64,000 nt of DNA from NCBI GenBank assembly GCA_965276765.1, contig OZ255627.1:4526001-4590000 (forward strand), written 5' to 3'. A program made the position numbers and the translations under genes. The stretch comes from G965276765 sp965276765 (GTDB lineage: Bacteria; Actinomycetota; Acidimicrobiia; Acidimicrobiales; Palsa-688). This document shows, in pieces, positions 51,617 through 60,932 of the stretch. Under the pieces are notes generated by a model that saw nothing but the letters and a program-made list of their open reading frames with translations, had not been told where the DNA came from and did not search any database. Numbering within the stretch: position 1 is the first letter of the stretch; every line of letters begins with the position of its first letter.

Positions 51617-54424
51617 TCAGCCGCTGTTGCGCAGTCCCGTCGCCAGCCCGTTCAGTGTGACCTGGATACCCACCTGCACGACCCGTTGCCTGTCGCCGGC
51701 CCGCCACCGGCGGAGCAGCGAGACCTGGAGGTGGTTGAGCGGATCGAGGTACGGAATCCGGTTGCGGAGCGACCGGGCCAGGTCGATGCTCTCGGCGAGG
51801 AGTCCCGAGCGGCCGGTGACGGCGAGGAGCATCTCGATGCTCTTGGCGTGCTCGGCGACCAGCTGCGTGAAGATGCGGTCGCGGAGGGCTTCGTCGTCGA
51901 CGAGGGCGGCGTAGCTCGCGGCGATCTCAAGATCGGTCTTGGCGAGGACCATCTCCATGTTGGAGAGCACCGAGCGCCACCACGGCCAGCGCTCGTGCAT
52001 CTCGGCGAGGACGTCGATCCGGTCTTCGCCGGCGCCGACCCACTCGGAGATGGCGGCCCCGACCCCGTACCAGCCGGGCAGCATCAATCGCATCTGGCTC
52101 CAACTGAAGACCCAGGGGATGGCGCGCAGGTCCTCGACGCGCGTCGAGGGGCGACGCGACGCCGGCCGGCTACCGATGTTGAGCTCGGCGATCTCCCCGA
52201 CGGGCGTGGCGGTGCGGAACCACTCGACGAACCCTTCGGTGCCGTAGACCAAGCGGCGATAGGCGTCGCAGGCGAGCGCAGAGAGCTCGTCCATGATCCG
52301 GTGATAGGTGGTGGCCCGCTCCCCCAGTCCCTCGTCGGGGGTGCACGTCGCCTCGAAGGCGGCGGACACGATGGCCTCGAGCCCCCGCCTGGCATGGCCG
52401 GGATCGGAATAGGCGGCGGCGATCATCTCGCCCTGCTCTGTGACCCGCACGGCACCCTGGACGCTGCCGGGGGGCTGGGCTCTGATGGCTTCGTAGGTCG
52501 GGCCGCCACCGCGGCCGACGGCGCCGCCTCTGCCGTGGAACAGTCGAAGGCGGACACCGTGATCACGGGCCGCATCGACGAGCTCCCGCTCGGCTCGATA
52601 GAGCGCCCAGTTGGACGTGAGGTAGCCGCCATCCTTGTTGCTGTCGGAGTACCCGACCATCACCTCTTGCCAGTTATCGCGCTCCTCCACCAGCCCGCGC
52701 CATGTGGGCAGGCTCAACATGGCCCTGAGCGTGACTCCGGCGGCGGCCAAGTCGTCGATCGTCTCGAACAACGGGACGATGTCCATCGCGAGACGAGGGG
52801 ACGCCCACGGGGGTCCACCATCGCCGGCCGGAGCAGCAGCCACGGCGGGGGCGGGTCGGCACAGTCCGACTTCTTTCAAGAGCACTGCGACCTCGAGGAC
52901 GTCGGAGACCGATTCGCATTTGGAGATCACATAGTGAGGAATCATGTCGGCGCCGAACCGCTTGATCGCCACGGCCGCCTCGCGCACGATGGCGAGTTCG
53001 GACTCGGTGGTCTCGCCGTAGCGGACGAAGGGACTGACGAGCAGCCGGGGTTGGGCCAGCTCGCTATCGAGGAGTTGGATCCGCGCCGCCTCGTCCAAGG
53101 CGAGGTAATCGTCCTCCACGCCGGCGCCGGCGAGCAGCTCGGCCACGACGGCACCGTGGACCTCGGAGTTTTGGCGCAGGTCGATCGACGCCAGATGGAA
53201 CCCGAAGGCGGCGACCGAGCGCCGCACGGGCGCGACGCGCGCCGATGCCAGTGGGCCCGCTCCGTGGGCGGAAAGCGACGCCTCCACCGCCAGGAGATCG
53301 GCGACGAGATCGCCTGGGCTCTCGTAGGGCGCCAGGGTGGCGCGTGGCTCGGTGCCGGGGACCCGCCCGAGGTCCCGGCTCGCCGTCGCCGCGAGCCGGG
53401 CGTAGCAGCCGTTCATGGCCCGCCGGTACGGTTCGTCGCTGCGAAACGGCGACCGGTCGTCGGAGGCGTCGGCGAGGGCGGCGACCTCGTCGGAGCAGTG
53501 GACCAGGTTGGCGGACATGGACAGCTCGATGGCGAGGCGCTTCAGGTCGACGAGGTGGCGCTCGAAGGCGACCGTGGAGTGGCGCTCGACCGTGTAGGCC
53601 AAGACGTCGGCGGTGACGAAAGGGTTGCCATCTCGGTCGCCGCCGATCCACGAGCCCATCCGCACCACAGGGCCCCTTCTCCCGGCCGCTTCGCCACCGA
53701 CCTTGCCGTGGTCGATGGGCGCTGTGGTGACAGCGACTGCCTCGTGGAAGCGGGCTTCGAGAGCCGGGACCTCGTCGAAGAGCGTGAGGTCGTAGTAGTG
53801 CAACATCTCGTTGATTTCGTCACGGACCCGCAGACGTGAGCCGCGCAGCAGCGATGTCTGCCACAGCGCCAGGATCTCGACTCGCAGGTCGGCTTCCCAT
53901 TGGCGATGCTCGAGGTCGTCGAGGCCGGCCCGGTCCCGCTGGGCGAGAAGGGCCGTGATTCGCCGACCCCGGTCGAGCGACGTCCGCCGTCTCACCTGGG
54001 TCGGGTGAGCCGTGAGGACGGGCGCGACCCACAGGTCCTTGGCCGCTCGGCGCACGGCGTCGGGATCGGCGGCGCGCAGGTGGGTGACGGCGTGGTCGAG
54101 CGTGCCCGGTCCTCCGCCCTCTCCGCTCCTTAGGGCCGCCCTGGCTCGGCGATTGTCGGCGACGTCCTCGGCCAGGTTGGCGAGGAAGGAGAAGTAGCTG
54201 AAGGCCCGCACGACGTGCAGCACCTGATCGTCGTCGCTCGCGTCGAGCAGCTCGACCAGACGGGACGGCGCTCCCGTGCCGCGACGCGCTCCCGTCGCCG
54301 CCAGCCTGACGCCCTCGACAAGATCCAGCGTGACGTTACCGGCCTGGTCCGCTATCACCTCCCCGAGCAGTCGGCCGAGGAGGCGGATGTCGTCGCTCGC
54401 CGAGACCGTGTCGTCCACTTGCAC
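51617..54424 (-). CDS. ppc: phosphoenolpyruvate carboxylase
   Basis: About 935 residues, normal size. VLTAHPTQVRRRTSL contains the catalytic histidine, GSWIGGDRDGNPFVT is near residue 270, and VMVGYSDSNKDGG and FHGRGGAVGRGGGP form the active-site loops. The C-terminus SLRNRIPYLDPLNHLQVSLLRR plus TLNGLATGLRNSG is characteristic. It adds bicarbonate to PEP to make oxaloacetate for the TCA cycle. The start is set at GTG 54424 (M-QVDDTVSASDDIRLLG); the longer frame to 54652 runs back through the cupin gene. Confidence 0.93.
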   Translation of the reverse strand: MQVDDTVSASDDIRLLGRLLGEVIADQAGNVTLDLVEGVRLAATGARRGTGAPSRLVELLDASDDDQVLHVVRAFSYFSFLANLAEDVADNRRARAALRSGEGGGPGTLDHAVTHLRAADPDAVRRAAKDLWVAPVLTAHPTQVRRRTSLDRGRRITALLAQRDRAGLDDLEHRQWEADLRVEILALWQTSLLRGSRLRVRDEINEMLHYYDLTLFDEVPALEARFHEAVAVTTAPIDHGKVGGEAAGRRGPVVRMGSWIGGDRDGNPFVTADVLAYTVERHSTVAFERHLVDLKRLAIELSMSANLVHCSDEVAALADASDDRSPFRSDEPYRRAMNGCYARLAATASRDLGRVPGTEPRATLAPYESPGDLVADLLAVEASLSAHGAGPLASARVAPVRRSVAAFGFHLASIDLRQNSEVHGAVVAELLAGAGVEDDYLALDEAARIQLLDSELAQPRLLVSPFVRYGETTESELAIVREAAVAIKRFGADMIPHYVISKCESVSDVLEVAVLLKEVGLCRPAPAVAAAPAGDGGPPWASPRLAMDIVPLFETIDDLAAAGVTLRAMLSLPTWRGLVEERDNWQEVMVGYSDSNKDGGYLTSNWALYRAERELVDAARDHGVRLRLFHGRGGAVGRGGGPTYEAIRAQPPGSVQGAVRVTEQGEMIAAAYSDPGHARRGLEAIVSAAFEATCTPDEGLGERATTYHRIMDELSALACDAYRRLVYGTEGFVEWFRTATPVGEIAELNIGSRPASRRPSTRVEDLRAIPWVFSWSQMRLMLPGWYGVGAAISEWVGAGEDRIDVLAEMHERWPWWRSVLSNMEMVLAKTDLEIAASYAALVDDEALRDRIFTQLVAEHAKSIEMLLAVTGRSGLLAESIDLARSLRNRIPYLDPLNHLQVSLLRRWRAGDRQRVVQVGIQVTLNGLATGLRNSG

Positions 54425-54521
54425 GTCCGCAATTATGGCGGAGCGGGCCAAAGGCTTGAAATTCCCAGGCGGGGCGATGCCGCCGTTTAGCCCGTCGTCG
54501 AGCCGAAGGTCCTTTCGACGC

Positions 54522-54965
54522 TCAGGCGTCCTCGGGCAGCGTCCCGGGGGGGCCGAGCAGCTCATCGCCGATCGCCGCGGCCTCGCGACCCACCGCCTCG
54601 AGATCGGGAGCAGCCTCCTGGGTGGTACCGACGGCGGCGATGAACTTGGCAAAGCGGCCGGGACGACTGCTCACCACGGCTCGGACACCGCCGGCCCCGG
54701 CCCGGATCGCGTGCGCAACGCCGACGGGGACCGTCACCGACTCCCCCGGCACGAGCGAGAGATGCCGGTTGCCCACCCAAGCCTCGACCTCTCCCTCGAC
54801 GACGAATAGGTGCTCGACATAAGACGTGTGGCGGTGCAGCGGTGTCTGCTCCCCGGCAGGCTGGACGCTTTCCTGCAGATCATAATCGTCTGAGTCGTAA
54901 AGCGTACGAAAGCGCGCGAAACCGAACCACCGGTCGTCCGAGACAATGTTGAATGTATTGTCCAT
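54522..54965 (-). CDS. cupin-domain protein
   Basis: 147 residues. The beta-barrel motifs are TPLHRHTSYVEHLFVVEGEVEAWVG (H, H, E metal ligands) and VPVGVAHAIRAG. The first motif has the GX5HXHX3,4EX6G form with H-R-H. No enzyme partner suggests a substrate. Metal-binding oxygenase, isomerase or small-molecule sensor are all possible. It lies at the edge of the less GC-rich stretch. Confidence 0.82.
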   Translation of the reverse strand: MDNTFNIVSDDRWFGFARFRTLYDSDDYDLQESVQPAGEQTPLHRHTSYVEHLFVVEGEVEAWVGNRHLSLVPGESVTVPVGVAHAIRAGAGGVRAVVSSRPGRFAKFIAAVGTTQEAAPDLEAVGREAAAIGDELLGPPGTLPEDA

Positions 54966-55232
54966 TCACTGAGTATAACTATCCCGTCGGCGCTTAGGGA
55001 TCACTTTCTCGGCCTTAATGGTGAGAGCTGGTTTGTTGCTCCAACGCCGCGACGAAGCCGTGGCCAACTCGAGCTTCCCAGTACCACCAGTGGGCAACCC
55101 TGTCATGAGTTTAGAACTCCAATCGGGACGGACGTGCCGTTAGAACTAGGCGCGATCTACCATGCGTGTCGCCGTGGTCAAGGGCAGCGTGCTGACCGGA
55201 TTTCAAAAGACGATACTGTCGCGCGCTGCGCT
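54966..55232. other. non-coding gap, less GC-rich
   Basis: 267 bp between the cupin start and the hemerythrin stop. Base composition drops visibly. The AT-rich ACTGAGTATAACTAT near 54971 lies right upstream of the cupin and may be its promoter. No convincing gene or RNA was found. Confidence 0.5.
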
Positions 55233-55919
55233 CTAAACCCTCCGGCGAGGATTCCGAAGTCGGTGGATGTATCGCTGGTAGAACAACCGGCCGGCTGACC
55301 ACCAGGCCAGACGCGCGACTCCCGGCATCTCGGCGTAGATCACGCGGCGCTCATCTTGACTAGCGTCCTCGAGCAAGATACCCAACAGGAGCAGCTGTTT
55401 GCGCGGGTCCGCCGTCAGGCGTCGGCGGCTTTCGTCGCCCAGGCGATTCCAGTCCTCCTCGGTCAGGCACTGCTCGACGAGTGGCAGGACCCGTGCCTCC
55501 TCGAGGTCGAGATGCTCACGCAGGACGGGTCCAATTTGAGTGAGGGCGTCGACAAGGGAGTCACGTCTGACTCGGTCGGGATTGGTTATCCACGCATCTC
55601 GGGCCGTCCGAACCGTGTCGAGCATTGCGTCTATCTGCTCGTGTTGAGCTCGCATCGTGTGCACGAGCCCGGGGTCTGGTCCCGGAATATCGAGCAGTGC
55701 CGGCCAGAGAATCAGGTCCTCTCCCTCGTGGTGGTCGTGAAGTGCGGTCAGCTCGAGGTTTATATGTTCGACGACTCTTCGAGCTCGGTCGCGGTCACCG
55801 GCCGTGACCCCTTCGACCAGCTTGGGCAGCAGGTCGAACTCGCGTCGGAACGCTTTGTGAAGCACGATCATGTCGGTGGTGTCGGGTCGGCACGGGGGCA
55901 TGTTGATTGCTCCTGTCAT
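55233..55919 (-). CDS. hemerythrin-domain protein
   Basis: 228 residues. Iron-site residues are visible in VLHKAFRREFDLL, LTALHDHHEGEDLILWPAL, HTMRAQHEQIDAML and LREHLDLEEARVLPLV. This is the hemerythrin-like DUF of Actinobacteria that binds a di-iron centre and is tied to oxygen, peroxide or nitric oxide sensing. The C-terminal ~60 residues (MPGVARLAWWSAGRLFYQRYIHRL) form a second conserved segment. ATG 55919 is used; its neighbourhood is less GC-rich than the rest. Confidence 0.88.
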   Translation of the reverse strand: MTGAINMPPCRPDTTDMIVLHKAFRREFDLLPKLVEGVTAGDRDRARRVVEHINLELTALHDHHEGEDLILWPALLDIPGPDPGLVHTMRAQHEQIDAMLDTVRTARDAWITNPDRVRRDSLVDALTQIGPVLREHLDLEEARVLPLVEQCLTEEDWNRLGDESRRRLTADPRKQLLLLGILLEDASQDERRVIYAEMPGVARLAWWSAGRLFYQRYIHRLRNPRRRV

Positions 55920-56474
55920 TATCGGGGGAGATCGTTTGGCGGTTGAGTCGTACGAGCGTGCAATTGTCAGTCCAGGCCGCGGGCGTGTGGCGGCCCCGCC
56001 GGCGCGCCAGCGGCCGAACCCGCTCTTGACATGTCAACTTGCCGGCGGGGCTGGGGCTCCGAGCCACACCTCTTTCCCTCAATGCCATCGTCAGCGCACG
56101 CTGCGTCGACGAGCGGCTGCCCCGACTCCCGCCGATGCGAGGTGGCCCTGCTCGATCCTAAGTGCGGGCATAAGACTTAAGACTCCTTCTCGGTCGATGC
56201 GGTCTGAGACCGCGTGAATCCAGCTGTCGCAGTCACGTTTGAGTAAAGCTGGAGCTGGTTCGCCCGCCAATGCCGTCAGCCGGCGACGCCCAGCACAGGA
56301 CCGGCGTAGGCCGCTAGGTCAGCGGCAACGGTCTCGACGAAGTGACCGTCGGCCGGCTCGACGACAGTGTGCATCCGCGTCGAGGGGTCTCCTTCGCGAA
56401 TCGCCAAGGTTGGCCGTCGCCTTCGAGCTCATTCGTCGAGCAGCACGAATGGGCGGACGGTCGCCACTTCACGA
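55920..56474. other. 555-bp non-coding stretch with a possible gene remnant
   Basis: No intact gene is convincing. On the minus strand, a frame ending at TGA near 56280 reads PTLAIREGDPSTRMHTVVEP then ADGHFVETVAADLAAYAGPV. It looks like the C-terminus of an enzyme, but an in-frame stop lies just upstream. Its family was not recognised. The rest shows no open frame of note, no tRNA and no repeat. Confidence 0.4.
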
Positions 56475-57131
56475 TCAGTCCCCGCCGGCCCGCGTGGACG
56501 AGGCGGTGAGCCCGGCGAACAGCCACACCAGGGCCTGGCCGAAGAGTGTCTCCGGGACGCTCGCAGGGTCGATCCGCCGCTGGCGAACCAGGCCATTGAA
56601 GAGGGCGGCCACCACTACCGCCACCGCCTCCGAAGAAACCTCGACTGCAGCCCCTCTTCTCTCTAATGCGTAACCGACCAGTCTCTCGAGATCGGCTGTT
56701 GTCTCGCTCAGCCCGATCGACATCGAGTCGAGAACGTGCGGGTTCCGCACGGCGTACAGCCAGAACTCCGCTTGCAGCAAAGCAAAATCCACGTCCTTGT
56801 CCGCGGCCTCGACCACCATCCGTCCCAGTTCGGTCATGACGGCGTGGCCATCGCCGCCGTGACGGTCCAGCGCCTGCGCCGCCTCGTTCAGGCGGTCCTT
56901 CCCCCGTTGCGCCAACAGCTCGAGGAACAGGGCCTCCTTGCTGGCGAAGTTGCCGTAGAGCGCGCCGATCGAGAAGCCAGCCGTCTCTGCGATCTCCTCC
57001 ACTGAAGCGCCGGCGTATCCCTTGCGAGCGAACACCTGCGAAGCGGCGTCCAACAGCAGCACCCGGGTTCGAGCTTTCGTCTCTGCCCGTCCCAAACGTC
57101 GCTGAGGGATGCGTTCCTGCTCCTCACTCAC
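56475..57131 (-). CDS. TetR-family regulator
   Basis: 218 residues. HTH domain TRVLLLDAASQVFARKGYAGASVEEIAETAGFSIGALYGNFASKEALFLELL is textbook TetR. The ligand domain contains FWLYAVRNPHVLDSM and ends LFAGLTASSTRAGGD. No divergent target gene with a clear link follows. A palindrome at 57144 suggests self-control. Confidence 0.88.
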   Translation of the reverse strand: MSEEQERIPQRRLGRAETKARTRVLLLDAASQVFARKGYAGASVEEIAETAGFSIGALYGNFASKEALFLELLAQRGKDRLNEAAQALDRHGGDGHAVMTELGRMVVEAADKDVDFALLQAEFWLYAVRNPHVLDSMSIGLSETTADLERLVGYALERRGAAVEVSSEAVAVVVAALFNGLVRQRRIDPASVPETLFGQALVWLFAGLTASSTRAGGD

Positions 57132-57143
57132 AGAGTGAACGCT

Positions 57144-57165
57144 ACATAACGAGTACTTGCTATGT
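57144..57165. promoter_or_regulatory. palindromic operator upstream of TetR gene
   Basis: Arms ACATAACGAGT and ACTTGCTATGT (22 bp in all, 9 of 11 positions complementary) lie 12 bp upstream of the TetR start. It is strikingly AT-rich locally, as TetR operators often are. Confidence 0.6.
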
Positions 57166-57213
57166 CAATGGCCTTCGAGGACCGTGTCGGCAGCACCTGC
57201 GCTCGGGGTCCGA

Positions 57214-58035
57214 TCATCCGCCCCCGAGCACGTCCTTGAGGACGGCTGCACCCGAGCGTTCGAGGTCCTTGGTGGCTGTCAGCAGGACCGTGTCGCCCCC
57301 GATGGCCCGGTGGCGCAGGCTCTCGAGGGCCTCCGATGCGGGAGCGGCGACCAGCTCCTCGCGATAGCGGCGCGCAAAGTCCTCGAAGCGCTCCGGGATG
57401 TGGCCGTACCACTTGCGTAGCGCTGAGCTGGGGGCCACGTCCTTCGCCCAACTACCGAAGGGCGCCGCGGACTTGGACAGGCCGCGGGGCCAGAGCCGAT
57501 CGACGAGGACTCGGCGCGCTGGATCTTCGTCGATCTCGTCGTAGACGCGGCCGATGCCGACTCTCACCGGCGCCGGCCGTCCTCGGACCTCGGAGGGAGG
57601 AGGCGAACCGGAGAAGCCGTGGGTTCGCTGGACCGGAACCAGGCCAGCCCATGCGGCAGGGAGCTGGGAGGCGAGCCGTTGCAGCTCTTCGAGGTGGAGG
57701 GCGGAGAGCGCCTCGAGGCGAACAGCACCGTCCTCGGTCAGGTGGAGGCGGACGACGCGATGGTCCTCATTGGATCGGGTGCGGGTGACGAGACCCGCCG
57801 CGTCGGCTCGGTCGACCAAGCCGACCGTGCTGTGGTGGCGAAGCAGTAGATAGTCGGCCACTTCCCCGATGGTCGGTCCTCGCTGGTCGTCGTGGCCGCG
57901 TATGGCGAGGAGGAGCTGGTGCTGGGCAGGGGTCAGGCCCGCGACGCGGGCTTGTTGCCCGCTCCAACGTTCGAAGCGACGCAGGCCGGTCCGCAACGCG
58001 AGCAGCCGGGCGTAGACCTCTTTGGGAAGGGTCAC
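57214..58035 (-). CDS. MarR regulator fused to a DUF488 domain
   Basis: 273 residues in one frame. Residues ~1-150 form a MarR winged helix (LTPAQHQLLLAIRGHDDQRGPTIGEVADYLLLRHHSTVGLVDRADAAGLVTR). After a Pro-rich linker, residues ~170-273 are a DUF488 (YeaO-like) domain: VGIGRVYDEIDEDPARRVLVDRLWPRGLSK, GSWAKDVAPSSALRKWYGH and DTVLLTATKDLERSGAAVL. The two domains are usually separate genes that neighbour each other. GTG 58035 is the likely start. No frameshift is needed to join the halves. Confidence 0.85.
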   Translation of the reverse strand: MTLPKEVYARLLALRTGLRRFERWSGQQARVAGLTPAQHQLLLAIRGHDDQRGPTIGEVADYLLLRHHSTVGLVDRADAAGLVTRTRSNEDHRVVRLHLTEDGAVRLEALSALHLEELQRLASQLPAAWAGLVPVQRTHGFSGSPPPSEVRGRPAPVRVGIGRVYDEIDEDPARRVLVDRLWPRGLSKSAAPFGSWAKDVAPSSALRKWYGHIPERFEDFARRYREELVAAPASEALESLRHRAIGGDTVLLTATKDLERSGAAVLKDVLGGG

Positions 58036-58096
58036 TCCCCCTGCCGTTTCGATGCGACCGACCCTTGAGCTCGCACCCCGCTCGGGTCCGATCGAC

Positions 58097-59825
58097 TCAT
58101 GGCATGGACCCCGGCTCCGGGCTGGTCCCGTCGATGGTCTCGTCACCGTGGTGGGTTTCGTCGATCCGAGGGATCCGGCGTGTTGGCCGGTGCCAATCCA
58201 GGGACGGAGGCTGGGGGGTGGACTCGGCGAGACGTTTGGCCAGGACCTCGGACATGGTGGCCCGGGAGAGGACACCGACCGCGACACCATGGTCGGTGAC
58301 CACGACCTGGTTGATGTCGTTGGCGAGAAACAGGGCCAGGCCATCGCGCACGTAGGCGAAGCGGTCGACGCTCGGCCCGTCGGGATCGATGCCCCCGGCG
58401 GGGAGAGGGTCCATGGCCTGGCCGGCCACGGCGGTGCGAAACGGGTCCACCTCGGCGTCGAAGTCCACGCGGAAGCCGCGGCGGATGAGCTAGTCGGTCA
58501 TGATCCGTTCGGAGAGGAATTGTTCGGTAACGAGCTCGGCGATTCCAAGGACGATAAGCATCGGGACGATCAGGTGGTAGGCACCGGTGACCTCGAGGGC
58601 GAAGACGCCGCCGGTGAGCAGGGCGCGAGAGGCGACGCCGAAGGTCGCGCCCATGGCCACCAGGGCGAACGCCCCGGGTTGGATGTGAGCCGAGGGAAAC
58701 AGATTGGCGAAGCCGATCCCGATCACCTCGCCCATGGTCGCCCCGATCAGAAAGATCGGGGCGACGGTGCCTCCTGAGGTATTCGATGCGAGGGCCAACC
58801 ACCACGAGAACAGCTTGGCCACGAAGAGCAGAGCGGCCGCGCCGAGCAGGAATCGGCCGTTGACCGAGTCGGTGATGGCCCAGTAGCCCACCGAGAGCGA
58901 TCCCGGCACGGCGAGGCCGATGATCGCGAAGGCCAAGGCTCCGATCAGCGGATGGAGGGACTCGGGAATCGGGAGGTGTCGAAAGCCGGACTCGGTGACG
59001 AAGAGGCCCTTGTTGATCACGATGGCCAAGAGGCCGACGGCGACGCCGAGCACGGCGAAGAGGGGGAGTTGACCGACCGGGACGCCGAGCTGATGGGTGA
59101 CGGCGAAAAGCGGCTGCGAGCCGAGCAGCAAGATGTGGATCTCGGTGGCGATCCCGGTGGCAAGAAGGAGCGGGAGCAGCGACCGAAGAGAACGCTCGAA
59201 GAGGAGCAGCTCGAAGGCGAGGAGGATCGCGGCCATCGGCGTGGAGAAGACCCCGGCCATGCCGGCCGCCGCGCCGGTGGCCACGAAGATGCGGCGCTCG
59301 GCGGGCGAGACCCTGAGGACCTGGCCGAGGATTGACCCGACACATCCACCGGTCACGATGATGGGACCTTCGGCCCCGAACGGGCCTCCGGTACCCATGG
59401 CGACCGCGGCCGAGAGCGGCTTGGCCACCACGACCCTCGGCTTGATCCGGCTTTCCCGCAACAGGATGGCCTCGAGTGACTCGGGGATCCCGTGGCCCTT
59501 GATGACGGGGGTCCACCGCGCCAGGGCCATCACGACCAGGGCACCGCCCGATCGCAACCGGGATCAGGACTGGCGTCGCGTGGTAGCGACGAAGGTTGGG
59601 AAGGGCGAAGCCGACTCGGTGCAAGAGGGCCAGGTTGCTGATCAGCCCGACGAGACGCACCACGACGAAGGCCGCACCACCACCGACAAGCCCCAAGACC
59701 ACGCCGATTCCGGCCAACACGGCCTTGCGGCAGCGAGATTCTCCCAGGCTCACCTCTTGATCCGGCGTCGGATCACCGCGGACCCGCATGAAAGGCCGCC
59801 GCACCACGAGATCGAGTCGCTTCAC
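58097..59825 (-). pseudogene. ClC-type chloride channel with C-terminal CBS region, disrupted
   Basis: The N-terminal piece (59825 to ~59550, with VLAGIGVVLGLVGGGAAFVVV) and the rest lie in different frames. One extra base in GGGC at about 59546-59549 separates VLIPVAI from GGALVVMALARW. The second piece holds the pore motifs KGHGIPESLEAIL, MGTGGPFGAEGPI and NTSGGTVAPIFLIG. It stops at TAG 58490-58492, yet the same frame continues with LIRRGFRVDFDAEVDPFRT and a CBS segment (AYVRDGLALFLANDINQVVVTDHGVAVGVLS) to 58097. Two separate lesions suggest real decay. Confidence 0.85.
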
Positions 59826-59890
59826 GATCCGAGCTTATATCGCGTTACGACTAATTCGCCGGTTGAGAGCTACGGGCGGTCGTCACTCCG

Positions 59891-60922
59891 TCAGGGGCCA
59901 CCCGCCGACCGGGATGGCCGCCACCACACCGCCGCCATGGTCCGGTCGTCGAAGCATCCCTGCCGGGAGAAATCGGCGAGCAGAGCGAGGGCCAGGGGGC
60001 TCGGTGGCTGCGCCAGCCCTTCGGCGAGGGCAGGGGCGACGGTCGTCGGCCCGTCGCGAAGGGGGTCGGCCACGCCATCGGTCATGAGGACGATGGCCGC
60101 TCCTTCGAGCAGGCTCATCTCAACGACGTCGGGAGCAGAAGACCCCGGCAGGGCTGCGGTGGCGGTCGAGACCGGCCGATCGTCGCCGGGCGGGTCGGTC
60201 CACAGGTCGTACCAGGCGCCATCGGAGAGCACTGCCGCCGTACTGTCGCCGATGCGGGCCGCCCAGCCGGCGCCTTCGGCGCCGATCGCCGCCACCACGA
60301 GGGTCGTCGCCCCCCCGGCGGCCCGCACCGCCGCATCGGCTGCGGCAAACGCCACGCCGGCCACCACGGCGGCCGGGCCAACCCCGTCGTCTCCGCCGAC
60401 CAGGACCCCAGCGACCCCGTGAGCCGCACCGCCCTCCCCGCCGGATGCACCCGGAGCGCCCGACCGGCCCGACCCGGGCGACCCGCCCGATCCGCCCGAT
60501 CCGCCCGAATCACGCGCCCTCCGGCCCGCGCCCTCGAGCGCCACGGCCACGGCATCACAGGCCGCCACCGCCGCCGCTCCGGCCGCAGCCGCCGATCCTG
60601 GCACCCCGCCCACGCCGTCCGCCACGGCGACGACGAGGACGCCCGCCCCGGCGTCATCGGTGCCATCGGTGCCATCCCCCGCCGCCTTCGCGTCCCGGGG
60701 CCGGCGCACGAGCCGCCAGGCATAGGCGTCTTGGGATCCCTCGCCGGCCAGCCGGTGACGGAGCCCGGCCACCGTGGCGACGCGCAGCGCCACATCTCGA
60801 GTGTCGCCACCATCACAGCGAACGGCCGCATCGGCCGCCATGCCAGCGGCCCGGAGGGAAGCCGGCCGGGTGGCGGCAGCCGAAGGGCGGCCGAAGGCCG
60901 GCGGCGTGAGCTCGGGCGCCAC
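59891..60922 (-). CDS. PP2C-family serine/threonine phosphatase
   Basis: 343 residues. Metal-site motifs GEGSQDAYAW, VVAVADGVGGVPGSAAAAGAAAV and VLMTDGVADPLRDG, with a terminal FDDRTMAAVWW (DD), give a complete PP2C fold. A glycine/serine-rich linker (GGSGGSGGSPGSG) interrupts the middle. The start GTG 60922 is 10 bp after the VWA stop. It is the last gene of the kinase-VWA-PP2C operon and would reverse the kinase's phosphorylation. Confidence 0.88.
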   Translation of the reverse strand: MAPELTPPAFGRPSAAATRPASLRAAGMAADAAVRCDGGDTRDVALRVATVAGLRHRLAGEGSQDAYAWRLVRRPRDAKAAGDGTDGTDDAGAGVLVVAVADGVGGVPGSAAAAGAAAVAACDAVAVALEGAGRRARDSGGSGGSGGSPGSGRSGAPGASGGEGGAAHGVAGVLVGGDDGVGPAAVVAGVAFAAADAAVRAAGGATTLVVAAIGAEGAGWAARIGDSTAAVLSDGAWYDLWTDPPGDDRPVSTATAALPGSSAPDVVEMSLLEGAAIVLMTDGVADPLRDGPTTVAPALAEGLAQPPSPLALALLADFSRQGCFDDRTMAAVWWRPSRSAGGP

Positions 60923-60932
60923 GCGCGGCCGC

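Noticed and set aside
56239..56673. 144-codon plus-strand frame over the 3' end of the TetR gene
   Set aside because: Antisense shadow without domain; the TetR HTH on the other strand is unambiguous.
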